Assembly (NCBI GenBank): GCA_958436995.1
Contig: CAUBMI010000068.1
Span: forward strand, 1 to 9,786
Direction of reading: 5' to 3'
Source of the DNA: an uncultured Collinsella sp.
GTDB taxonomy: Bacteria; Actinomycetota; Coriobacteriia; Coriobacteriales; Coriobacteriaceae
DNA: 9,786 nt
Below the pieces are notes generated by a model that ran no database searches, was not told where the DNA came from, and was given only the letters and a program-made list of their open reading frames with translations. Position 1 is the first letter of the stretch; every line of letters begins with the position of its first letter. Below, piece after piece: positions 1 through 6,510 of the stretch. The translations under genes were made by a program, and so were the position numbers.

Positions 1-113
1 ATTAGACACTCACCATTGTCGGCCTAATCCGCGGTCCTTCATGCAGCAGGGGCTCTCAATGTTTTTATGTCCTGCTCATATCGTCTGTGCCGGCAGGTGG
101 GGACGCTCCTTTG

Positions 114-1532
114 CTAGAAGATTTGGCGCAGGTCTCCGCGGTTGAGGGCTTCGTTGAAGAGGTGCTTGAACACCACGCTACCGTGTAGACCGTCGTGCTC
201 GAACTCGTTGGTCACCCAGGCATGCGAGTTACCCACGCGGCTGAGCGTATCGAGCTGCATGCCCGAATCGACGTACATGTCGTCGAAATACACCGCGGCC
301 TGCAGGGGCACCTCGTTGCACGCCAGTCGCTGCGGGTCGTAGATCTTGTCCCAGCTGGTGTCTTCCATCAGCAGGTCCATGGCGGGCTTGAAGGGCTTGA
401 GCTCGGGCATCTGCTCGAACATCCACGGGAACATGGCCTCGCCGGTAAACATGAGCGGGCGCGCGAGGGTGTCAAACTCGGCGCGGTGTGCCTTCTCTTC
501 AGCCGCGGTCCAGCCAATGGGCATGGTGTCACCGTCGGCGTATATGAACTCCTGCAGCGTCCAGTACAGCGGATTCGTGCGCGTGTTGGTGCGCTCGAAG
601 GCGCGCATCAAAAAGCTGTCGGATACTGAGGAGCCGCAGCTCAGCGTACCGTCGCCGTCAACAAAAGCGTGATCGATAATCCAATGCATGCGCTCAAAGC
701 TCGGCTTCATGCCAAAGTCGCTGCCCATGAGCTGTAGGCGCTCGACCGTCATCGGCGAGCCGTCGGGCAGCACGGGCTTCTGAGCCTCGAGCGCATCGGC
801 CAGGGCTGCCACGCGCTCGACGTCGGCAGGGTAGCGGTCGTAATACTGCTGCGTTTTGGCGACCATGCGCGGGAAGGTGTGCGCGTAGACTTCGCTTGCG
901 CTCGCCGGCACGTGGGGGATGCCGCCGCAGGTAAAGCTTGCCGCCACGCCCTCGGGGAAGAGCGACAGATAGCTCAGCGTCAAAAAGCCGCCGTAGCTCT
1001 GCCCGAGTGTGACCCAGGGCCTGCCGCCAAAGCCTGCCAGGCGCAGGTACTCAAAATCGCGCACGATAGAGCTGGCGAGGTGACGCTTGAGGAAGTCCGC
1101 CTGCGAGCGGGCCGCATCGGCGCCGGCTGCCTCGGCGCGCTCGCCCAAGGCCGCGATCGTGCGTCCGTCAACACAGCTGCTGCGTCCGGTGCCGCGCTGG
1201 TCGGGCAGGACCACGCGGAAGTGTTTGACGGCCTCCTCGATCCAGCCGTCGCTCGTGGGCGACAGCGGACGCGGGCTCTCGCCGCCGGGGCCGCCCTGCA
1301 AAAAGAGAAGGAGCGGCAGGTCGTCGTTGATGCGGTCGGGTGCGCAAACCACGCGGTAGAAGAGCTTGATGCTCTCGGGCGCGCCGGCGATGGGCGCCGG
1401 CATGGCGCCGCGGCGCATGGTGCTGCCGACGGCCAAAAGCATGGGCTCCAGGCCGCGCCAGTCGAGGGGGACATCGATGCTGTGGTCCTCGACATACAGG
1501 CCGGGGACGTGGTACGAAGTAATGAGGGCCAT
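114..1532 (-). CDS. alpha/beta hydrolase, S33 prolyl aminopeptidase-like
   Basis: This 472-residue cytoplasmic alpha/beta-hydrolase resembles the S33 family (proline iminopeptidases), which remove N-terminal residues, often proline, from peptides. Seen in the sequence: an oxyanion-hole motif QGGPGG at residues 79-84, DQRGTGRS at 111-118, and the nucleophile elbow GQSYGG at 177-182 with Ser179 as nucleophile. The segment YFDDMYVD at 415-422 carries the likely catalytic Asp, and EHDGL at 445-449 carries the likely catalytic His446. No signal peptide or membrane segment is visible. The frame is open to 1613, but I chose the ATG at 1532. GGAAG lies just upstream of it, the protein then begins MALITSYHV, and a likely -10 box (1571-1576) lies inside the longer version. 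The gene diverges from proA. Substrate specificity cannot be read from sequence, so another peptidase or esterase activity is possible. Confidence 0.85.
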   Translation of the reverse strand: MALITSYHVPGLYVEDHSIDVPLDWRGLEPMLLAVGSTMRRGAMPAPIAGAPESIKLFYRVVCAPDRINDDLPLLLFLQGGPGGESPRPLSPTSDGWIEEAVKHFRVVLPDQRGTGRSSCVDGRTIAALGERAEAAGADAARSQADFLKRHLASSIVRDFEYLRLAGFGGRPWVTLGQSYGGFLTLSYLSLFPEGVAASFTCGGIPHVPASASEVYAHTFPRMVAKTQQYYDRYPADVERVAALADALEAQKPVLPDGSPMTVERLQLMGSDFGMKPSFERMHWIIDHAFVDGDGTLSCGSSVSDSFLMRAFERTNTRTNPLYWTLQEFIYADGDTMPIGWTAAEEKAHRAEFDTLARPLMFTGEAMFPWMFEQMPELKPFKPAMDLLMEDTSWDKIYDPQRLACNEVPLQAAVYFDDMYVDSGMQLDTLSRVGNSHAWVTNEFEHDGLHGSVVFKHLFNEALNRGDLRQIF

Positions 1533-1570
1533 GTGAGTCTTCCGTTCGTTGCGGTGTTTCGGGTTGACCA

Positions 1571-1601
1571 ATTCTACCGCCGCGGGCGAGGCCATGCGCA
1601 A
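1571..1601 (-). promoter_or_regulatory. candidate promoter of the hydrolase gene
   Basis: Read on the minus strand, TTGCGC (1596-1601) is followed after 19 nt by TAGAAT (1571-1576), which matches the -10 consensus at five of six positions. Transcription would begin near 1564, about 30 nt before the ATG at 1532. The 19-nt spacer is longer than ideal. The facing proA promoter must lie in the same 112-nt gap. A possible plus-strand -10 is TACCAT at 1608-1613, without a recognisable -35. Confidence 0.4.
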
Positions 1602-1644
1602 ATCGGCTACCATGGTTGCAAACTTCTAGGAGAAAGGGCCGTCC

Positions 1645-2931
1645 ATGTCGGTCGATATAGCCACGTATGTCCACGATCTTGCCGTTGCCGCTAAGGCAGC
1701 GTCGGCCTCGCTTGCCACGGCGAGCGACGAGCAGCGCCAGGAGGCCGTGCGCGCCATGGCCGCAGCACTGCGCAACGGTATCGACTCCATCGTCGCCGCC
1801 AACGAGCTCGATATGTCCGCTGCGCGTGATGCGGGCACCTCGGTCGGATTGCTCGATCGTCTGCTGCTGACGCCCGAGCGCGTCGAGGGCATGGCCGCCG
1901 GCCTGGAGAAGCTCGCCGAGCTGCCCGATCCCGTGGGCCGCGTGCTCGATCACCGTGTGCTTGCGAGTGGCGTGGACCTTACGCGCGTGAGTGTGCCGCT
2001 GGGCCTGGTTGCCATGGTCTACGAGGCGCGCCCCAACGTGACGGCCGATGCCGCGGGCATCTGCATCCGCACCGGCAACGCCTGCATCCTGCGCGGCGGT
2101 TCGCTGGCCTATCACTCGTGCGCCATGATTGCCGAACTGCTGGCCGATGCGCTTGAGGTCCAGGGCTTTCCACGCGAAGCTATCTCGATGATCGAGTCCA
2201 CCGACCGCGAGGCCACCGGCGAGCTCATGAAGCTCCGCGGTATTGTCGATGTGCTCATTCCGCGTGGCGGTGCGGGCCTGATCCAGCGCTGCGTGCGCGA
2301 GTCGCTTGTGCCGGTGATCGAGACGGGCACAGGCAACTGCCACATCTACGTGCATGAATCCGCCGATTTTGACAAGGCGCTCAACATTATCGTCAACGCT
2401 AAGACGCAGCGCGTGGGCGTGTGCAATGCCGCCGAGTCGCTGCTGGTCGACCGTGCCGTGGCGGATTCGTTTTTGCCGGCGGTCGTTGCCGTGCTGCACG
2501 ACCACGGCGTGCTGATTCACGGCGACGAGGCCACGTGCGCCGCATGCGCTGCCGCCGGGCTTGCCGAGGGCGACGACTATGTAGCCGCGACTGAGGAGGA
2601 CTGGGGCCGCGAGTATCTGGCGCTCGAGATGAGCGTGAAGGTCGTGGCGAACGAGGACGAAGCCATCGCGCACATTAACCGCTACGGCACCATGCACTCC
2701 GAGGCCATCGTTGCCGAGGACGAGGATGCCTGCGAGCGCTTCCTGGACGCGGTCGATGCCTCGGCCGTGTATGCCAACGCCAGCACGCGCTTCACCGACG
2801 GCGGCGAGTTTGGCCTGGGCGCCGAGATCGGCATCTCGACCCAAAAGCTCCACGCCCGCGGCCCCTTTGCCGCCGAGGCCCTCACTACCTACAAATACAA
2901 GCTCCGCGGCACCGGCCAGGTCCGTCCCTAA
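1645..2931 (+). CDS. proA: glutamate-5-semialdehyde dehydrogenase (gamma-glutamyl phosphate reductase)
   Basis: ProA reduces gamma-glutamyl phosphate to glutamate-5-semialdehyde with NADPH, the second step of proline synthesis, in the cytoplasm. The 428-residue length is normal for the family. Characteristic segments are all present: YEARPNVTAD (126-135), LIPRGG (204-209), GTGNCHIYV (228-236), QRVGVCNAAES (255-265) with the catalytic Cys260, HSEAI (351-355), and the C-terminal block FTDGGEFGLGAEIGISTQK (383-401). The ATG at 1645 follows AGGAG at 1628-1632, a spacing of 12 nt that is slightly long. The gene stands alone: the kinase gene proB, which usually precedes proA, is absent from the window, and the left neighbour is divergent. 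A small deviation is GGSLAYHS (151-158), where many ProA proteins have GGSEA. A terminator hairpin follows 15 nt after the stop. Confidence 0.97.
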   Translation: MSVDIATYVHDLAVAAKAASASLATASDEQRQEAVRAMAAALRNGIDSIVAANELDMSAARDAGTSVGLLDRLLLTPERVEGMAAGLEKLAELPDPVGRVLDHRVLASGVDLTRVSVPLGLVAMVYEARPNVTADAAGICIRTGNACILRGGSLAYHSCAMIAELLADALEVQGFPREAISMIESTDREATGELMKLRGIVDVLIPRGGAGLIQRCVRESLVPVIETGTGNCHIYVHESADFDKALNIIVNAKTQRVGVCNAAESLLVDRAVADSFLPAVVAVLHDHGVLIHGDEATCAACAAAGLAEGDDYVAATEEDWGREYLALEMSVKVVANEDEAIAHINRYGTMHSEAIVAEDEDACERFLDAVDASAVYANASTRFTDGGEFGLGAEIGISTQKLHARGPFAAEALTTYKYKLRGTGQVRP

Positions 2932-2945
2932 ACCTGTTGCAAACG

Positions 2946-2985
2946 AAAAACCACCACAAAGGCGCCTGTCCCCTTTGCGGTGGTT
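2946..2985 (-). terminator. intrinsic terminator A, copy of a repeated hairpin
   Basis: A 14-bp stem pairs 2949-2962 with 2972-2985 around a 9-nt loop. Read on the minus strand it ends in a run of five U (from 2946-2950), which suits termination of the HD-domain gene. The single non-Watson-Crick position (2956/2978) is a G-U wobble in minus-strand RNA but an A-C mismatch in plus-strand RNA, and no U-run follows on the plus side. It should therefore be a weaker terminator for the convergent proA. It is nearly identical to the hairpin at 3665-3707. Confidence 0.8.
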
Positions 2986-3002
2986 ATAGGTGGCGTGGGC
3001 GG

Positions 3003-3602
3003 TTAGGCCTGGAAGGTGTCGCGATCGGGAGCGAAGGATTGCATGGCCGCGATGGTACGGTCGAAGAGCTCGGGAAGCTCCCAGCCCAGCATCTCGGCGC
3101 CCTGCGAAATCACGTCACGCGAGCAGCCGGCGGCAAAGCGCTTGTCCTTGAACTTCTTCTTGAGCGACTTGGTCGTAAAGTCCATGACGCTCTTGCTCGG
3201 GCGCATGACGACGGCGGCTCCGATCAGGCCGGTGAGCTCGTCGCAGGCGAACAGTATCTTTTCCATCTGCAGTTCGGGCTTGGGCAGCGAGGTGTTGAAA
3301 TCGGACGTGTGCGTCTGGATGGCGCGAATGAGCTCGGGAGAGGCGCCCTCGCCCTCGAGGATCTCGGCCGCATAGATGGTGTGGTTCATGGGGTCATCCT
3401 CATGCTCCTCCCAATCCAGGTCGTGCAGCAGGCCGACGATGCCCCAAAACTCCTCGTTCTCGGGGTCGAACTCGCGCGCAAAGTAGCGCATGGTGCCCTC
3501 GACCGTTTCGCCATGGGTGATGTGGAACGGGTCCTTGTTGTGCTCGTTGAGCAGTTCGAACGCACGGTCGCGGGTGATTCCGGCGGTAAGTGGCTCTGCC
3601 AT
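3003..3602 (-). CDS. HD-domain protein (putative metal-dependent phosphohydrolase)
   Basis: This 199-residue soluble protein carries the HD-superfamily metal-binding pattern: His30 (ITHGETVE), His60-Asp61 (GLLHDLDW), then His74 (NHTIYAAEIL), His98 (IQTHTSD) and Asp121 (FACDEL). HD proteins are mostly metal-dependent phosphohydrolases acting on nucleotides or cyclic nucleotides. The real substrate here is unknown. The domain occupies roughly residues 15-130. The remaining 70 residues are helical-looking and have no second domain that I recognise. The ATG at 3602 is well supported by AAGGAG six nt upstream (minus-strand reading of 3609-3614). The gene is flanked by two near-identical terminator hairpins, so it is probably a single-gene unit. 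No convincing promoter could be picked in the 117-nt upstream gap. Confidence 0.85.
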   Translation of the reverse strand: MAEPLTAGITRDRAFELLNEHNKDPFHITHGETVEGTMRYFAREFDPENEEFWGIVGLLHDLDWEEHEDDPMNHTIYAAEILEGEGASPELIRAIQTHTSDFNTSLPKPELQMEKILFACDELTGLIGAAVVMRPSKSVMDFTTKSLKKKFKDKRFAAGCSRDVISQGAEMLGWELPELFDRTIAAMQSFAPDRDTFQA

Positions 3603-3645
3603 AAGAGGCTCCTTGTGCTCGTAGGTATCGCTAAGAATGAATACT

Positions 3646-3663
3646 ACTAGAACGACTAGAACG
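3646..3663. repeat. tandem 9-bp repeat, two copies
   Basis: ACTAGAACG occurs twice in perfect tandem (3646-3654 and 3655-3663), directly beside terminator B and upstream of the HD-domain gene. It may be a slippage duplication or a binding site. Function is unknown. Confidence 0.7.
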
Positions 3664-3664
3664 A

Positions 3665-3707
3665 AAAAACCACCACAAAGGTGCCTGTCCCCTTTGTGGT
3701 GGTTTTT
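3665..3707. terminator. bidirectional intrinsic terminator B
   Basis: A perfect 17-bp stem (3665-3681 with 3691-3707) encloses a 9-nt loop TGCCTGTCC. The stem ends in A-runs on one side and T-runs on the other, so either strand gives a hairpin followed by U. It closes the minus-strand CarD-family gene, whose stop is at 3720, and separates it from the HD-domain gene. Stem and loop are shared with hairpin A at 2946-2985, with differences at only a few positions. This points to a dispersed repeat that also serves as a terminator. Confidence 0.88.
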
Positions 3708-3719
3708 GGCGCGGATGGG

Positions 3720-4205
3720 TTAGTTGAGGGCGGCTTGGGCTAGGCGGGCTTCGGCGTCCTCTTCGGTGACGCCCAGGGCCACGGCGAACTCCTCAATGGA
3801 GCGGCGCTTGGCCTCCTTGAGTACGCGCATGTAGTAAGAGCTGGGCTTTTTATCAGCTTCCTCGGCCTGGCGAATGCGGTGCATCATGGTCTTTGCCACG
3901 CGGACCGTCTCGGGCGCGCCCAGCTTGAGCTGCTGCTTAAAGTGCGTCTCCTCAAGCGAGCTGTTACGCTCGGTAAAGGTGTCGCACTCCAGCTCGTCAT
4001 AGTGGCTCAGCAGGTGCTCGGCATCTTGCTGGGAGATGGCGGCATGCAAACGATCGGCCTGCGCCACGGGGTACATGAGGATCGTCTGCGCATGTCCCTG
4101 CTTGGTCTCGAGCAACAGCATGGGCTGCGGCGTGTCGTCCCTAAAACCGACGACGGTGCAGACTCCCTGACCCGGATGAATGACGTGTTGACCGATTGAG
4201 AACAT
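3720..4205 (-). CDS. CarD-family transcriptional regulator
   Basis: CarD/CdnL proteins bind the RNA polymerase beta subunit and adjust open-complex stability at promoters, including rRNA promoters in mycobacteria. The 161-residue length fits. Residues 1 to about 55 form the CarD/TRCF RNA-polymerase-interaction domain, starting MFSIGQHVIHPGQGVCTVVGF, close to the usual start in which the 'HPGQGVC' turn is conserved. Residues 60-155 form the helical DNA-binding part, including HFKQQLKLGAPETVRVAKTM (88-107) and RVLKEAKRRSIEEFAVALG (127-145). The protein contains no tryptophan, so the wedge Trp known from mycobacterial CarD (Trp85 there) is missing and an acidic residue lies near that position. 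GGAGG sits four nt before the ATG. The gene diverges from argS. It may be a paralogue with a narrower role than the essential CarD. Confidence 0.9.
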   Translation of the reverse strand: MFSIGQHVIHPGQGVCTVVGFRDDTPQPMLLLETKQGHAQTILMYPVAQADRLHAAISQQDAEHLLSHYDELECDTFTERNSSLEETHFKQQLKLGAPETVRVAKTMMHRIRQAEEADKKPSSYYMRVLKEAKRRSIEEFAVALGVTEEDAEARLAQAALN

Positions 4206-4219
4206 GCTACCTCCAACTT

Positions 4220-4245
4220 ATACGAATTTACGTATGTCTAGAATA
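4220..4245 (-). promoter_or_regulatory. CarD-family gene -10 box with operator-like inverted repeat
   Basis: On the minus strand TATTCT (4240-4245) is a fair -10 box, but no good -35 is found at 16-18 nt. Just downstream, ATACG (4220-4224) and CGTAT (4231-4235) form an inverted repeat with a 6-nt spacer, positioned over the expected transcription start (about 4233). Such placement is typical of a repressor operator or autoregulation. The binding factor is unknown. Confidence 0.35.
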
Positions 4246-4274
4246 ACACGCTGACGTGCGCAAACCCTTACTTT

Positions 4275-4431
4275 ATGCAGGAAAAGCACACAATTCTGAT
4301 AGGTAAGAGTATTCGATAACAGACGCAGCTCATTCACACCTTTATGCATTTTCAACGCCTGCATAATCTGCAGGCAGACCGGCATCTTTGAGTGACTCCA
4401 TGCAAGCTGTAGTCATTTTTGTGCATATGCA
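4275..4431. other. divergent regulatory region with TGCAT/ATGCA cluster and hairpin
   Basis: The 342-nt gap between the CarD-family gene and argS (4206-4547) is clearly richer in AT than its neighbours and has no convincing gene. The pentamer ATGCA or its complement TGCAT occurs at 4275, 4344, 4360, 4400, 4422 and 4427. The last two form the perfect palindrome TGCATATGCA (4422-4431). A perfect 7-bp inverted repeat GCCTGCA-TAATC-TGCAGGC lies at 4357-4375. It has no T-run, so it is not a terminator. These may be binding sites for one regulator. Confidence 0.35.
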
Positions 4432-4451
4432 ATATCTATTAGCTTTACCCT

Positions 4452-4480
4452 GCGACAGTGCCCGTCGCTTGTGATAGAGT
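4452..4480 (+). promoter_or_regulatory. candidate argS promoter
   Basis: GCGACA (4452-4457) and TAGAGT (4475-4480) are separated by exactly 17 nt, each matching the sigma-70-type consensus at four of six positions. Transcription would start near 4487, leaving about 60 nt of leader before the argS ATG at 4548. The position also argues against the upstream in-frame GTG at 4458 as translation start. Confidence 0.4.
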
Positions 4481-4547
4481 GCTACAAACTCTGGCTTTTG
4501 CCCTACGAGTGACCAAGAGCTCGGGGGCTTTAACACAAGGAGGATCT

Positions 4548-6401
4548 ATGCCCGAGAAGATTGAAGAGCTGGTACGCGCTGCGCTTGCTGCGGCCCAGGA
4601 GGCCGGCGACCTTTCCGCATTTGAACTTGACGATTGCGCTATCGAGCGACCGGCTGACACTTCTCATGGCGAGTGGACCTCTACCATGGCCCTGAAGTCC
4701 GCCAAGCTGGCCCACTGCGCCCCGCGCAAGATCGCCGAGGTCATCGTTGCCCATATGCCCGAGGACCCCGCGATCGAGAAGGTCGAGATCGCAGGCCCCG
4801 GCTTCATCAACTTCTACCTCTCCGTTGCCGTCAAGAATGCCATCTTTGGCGAGGCTCGCGAGAAGGGCATGGACTTCGCTAAGTCCAACGTCGGTGGTGG
4901 CCTGAAGACCCAGGTCGAGTTCGTTTCCGCCAACCCCGTCGGCCCCATGCACATCGGCCACGGCCGCTGGGCCGCGCTGGGCGATTCGCTCTGCCGCGTT
5001 ATGGACCACGCCGGCTATGAGATCCAGCGTGAGTTCTACATCAATGACCACGGCTCTCAGATGAACACCTTCGGCAACTCCATCAGCACGCGCTATATGC
5101 AGCTTGCCGACATCATCGCCAAGCAGGGCGTTGATATCGACGAGGCTCACAAGCTGCTGATCGCCGACCGTGACGCCTTTGTTGCCGACGAGAACGACGA
5201 GCACCCCGAGACCCATCCGTATCAGGACAACTTTGCCGAGACCTTGGGCAAGGACTCTTACGGCGGCGACTACATCATCGACGAGGCCGCTGAGTTCTGG
5301 CGCACCGACGGCGACAAGTGGGTCGAGGCCGATCCGCAGGAGCGCATGGAGAGCTTCCGTGAGCGCGGCTACGTAAAGATGGTCGACAACATGCGCGACC
5401 TCTGCCACGCCGTCAATTGCGACTTCGATCGTTGGTACTCCGAGCGTTCCCTGTACGTGAAGGACACCGAGGGCGAGACCGCCGGCACCTCCGCCGTCGA
5501 CCGCGCTTTCGAGAAGCTCGACAAGATGGGCTATCTCTACACCAAGGACGGCGCCCTGTGGTTCCGTTCCACCGACCTGGGCGACGACAAGGACCGCGTC
5601 CTGATCAAGTCCGACGGTGAGTACACCTACTTCGCCTCCGACGTTGCCTATCACTGGGATAAGTTCCAGCGCGTTGACCACGTCATCGACATTTGGGGTG
5701 CCGACCACCACGGCTACATCGAGCGCGTCCGCTGCGTCTGCGATGCTCTCGGTTACCCCGGCAAGTTTGAGGTTCTGCTGGGCCAGCTCGTCAACCTGCT
5801 GCGTAACGGCAAGCCCGTTCGTATGTCCAAGCGCAAGGGCACCATGGTGACCCTGCAGGAGCTCGTCGACGAGGTCGGCTCTGACGCCGCCCGCTACACG
5901 CTTATCTCCAAGAGCTCCAACCAGATGGTCGACTTCGACATCGAGGCCGTTAAGAAGCGCGACAACTCCAACCCGGTGTACTACGTGCAGTACGCTCACG
6001 CCCGCGTGTGCTCCATCCTGCGTCGCGCCGCCGACGTTACCGCCGAGCAGGCTGACGAGATGGGCATGAAGGCCGTCGCCGCCAAGGCCATCGGTGAGAA
6101 CGTCGATTACTCGCTGCTGACTGACCCGACCGAGCTCGCCCTTTCGCGTAAGCTCAACGAGCTCACCGACCTGATTGCCAGCTGCGCTCGCGACCGCGCT
6201 CCGTTCCGTCTGACGCACTTTGCCGAGGAGCTTGCCGGCGACTTCCACAGCTTCTACGCTGCCTGCCAGGTGCTGCCGAGCGAGGGTCGTCCCGTCGACC
6301 CCGAGCTTTCGCGCGCCCGTCTGGCCGCTTGCGACGCCGTCCGCGTGACACTCGCTCTGGTGCTTACCCTCGTTGGCGTTTCCGCACCCGAGCAGATGTA
6401 A
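4548..6401 (+). CDS. argS: arginyl-tRNA synthetase
   Basis: ArgRS, a class I aminoacyl-tRNA synthetase (cytoplasmic), charges tRNA-Arg with arginine. The 617-residue protein shows the N-terminal additional domain (about 1-115), then VEFVSANPVGPMHIGHGRWA (123-142) with HIGH at 135-138. Next come the catalytic-core WGADHHGY (383-390), the KMSKS counterpart RMSKRKG (425-431), and a DALR-type anticodon-binding domain from NPVYYVQYAHAR (475-486) to the C-terminal GVSAPEQM, an ending typical of this enzyme. It is slightly longer than the common 550-600 residues; the core between about 190 and 300 looks extended and acidic. I chose the ATG at 4548 because AAGGAGGA lies at 4537-4544, whereas the in-frame GTG at 4458 lacks a ribosome site and overlaps the likely promoter. 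Codon use is strongly biased to C-ending codons, as in highly expressed genes. A terminator follows. Confidence 0.98.
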   Translation: MPEKIEELVRAALAAAQEAGDLSAFELDDCAIERPADTSHGEWTSTMALKSAKLAHCAPRKIAEVIVAHMPEDPAIEKVEIAGPGFINFYLSVAVKNAIFGEAREKGMDFAKSNVGGGLKTQVEFVSANPVGPMHIGHGRWAALGDSLCRVMDHAGYEIQREFYINDHGSQMNTFGNSISTRYMQLADIIAKQGVDIDEAHKLLIADRDAFVADENDEHPETHPYQDNFAETLGKDSYGGDYIIDEAAEFWRTDGDKWVEADPQERMESFRERGYVKMVDNMRDLCHAVNCDFDRWYSERSLYVKDTEGETAGTSAVDRAFEKLDKMGYLYTKDGALWFRSTDLGDDKDRVLIKSDGEYTYFASDVAYHWDKFQRVDHVIDIWGADHHGYIERVRCVCDALGYPGKFEVLLGQLVNLLRNGKPVRMSKRKGTMVTLQELVDEVGSDAARYTLISKSSNQMVDFDIEAVKKRDNSNPVYYVQYAHARVCSILRRAADVTAEQADEMGMKAVAAKAIGENVDYSLLTDPTELALSRKLNELTDLIASCARDRAPFRLTHFAEELAGDFHSFYAACQVLPSEGRPVDPELSRARLAACDAVRVTLALVLTLVGVSAPEQM

Positions 6402-6447
6402 GCTGCGGGTCATTTGACCGTGTAGGTTTGGTTTAACTGAGCCCTAT

Positions 6448-6480
6448 AAGCCCGATCTCCCACGGAGGTCGGGCTTTTTT
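6448..6480 (+). terminator. argS intrinsic terminator
   Basis: A 12-bp stem (6449-6460 with 6464-6475, one T-G wobble) has a 3-nt loop CAC and is followed directly by a T-run to 6480. It lies 47 nt after the argS stop and is a textbook rho-independent terminator, which separates argS from rho transcriptionally. Confidence 0.93.
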
Positions 6481-6510
6481 CGCAAATGCCGACGTATTGA
6501 CGAATTTGGA

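Noticed and set aside
1..113. terminator or gene left of the hydrolase
   Set aside because: Only weak pairings such as AGCAGG (45-50) with CCTGCT (71-76) and no U-run were found. Apart from the partial motif at 99-113 I see nothing there.
1533..1613. 27-residue N-terminal extension of the hydrolase from the ATG at 1613
   Set aside because: No ribosome site, and the candidate promoter -10 for this gene would lie inside it.
1168..2853. 561-codon minus-strand frame across proA and the hydrolase
   Set aside because: It overlaps two well-supported genes in another frame, and its His/Arg/Ala-rich composition is typical of a shadow frame.
4218..4364. 48-codon minus-strand frame ending shortly before the CarD-family gene
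   Set aside because: No ribosome site before its ATG, and it contains the presumed promoter and operator of the downstream gene.
4342..4536. 64-codon minus-strand frame in the CarD-argS gap
   Set aside because: It starts with GTG without a ribosome site, covers the argS promoter, and shows no recognisable domain.
4458..4547. GTG start 30 codons upstream of argS
   Set aside because: No ribosome site precedes it and it overlaps the likely -35/-10. The ATG at 4548 has AAGGAGGA just upstream and begins like ArgRS proteins.
4206..4547. T-box riboswitch upstream of argS
   Set aside because: No T-box sequence, antiterminator or leader terminator was found, and the predicted leader is only about 60 nt.
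4530..6413. 627-codon open frame on the minus strand opposite argS
   Set aside because: It is a mirror of the strongly C-biased argS codons and yields a Val/Leu/Gly/Asp-rich composition with no family features.
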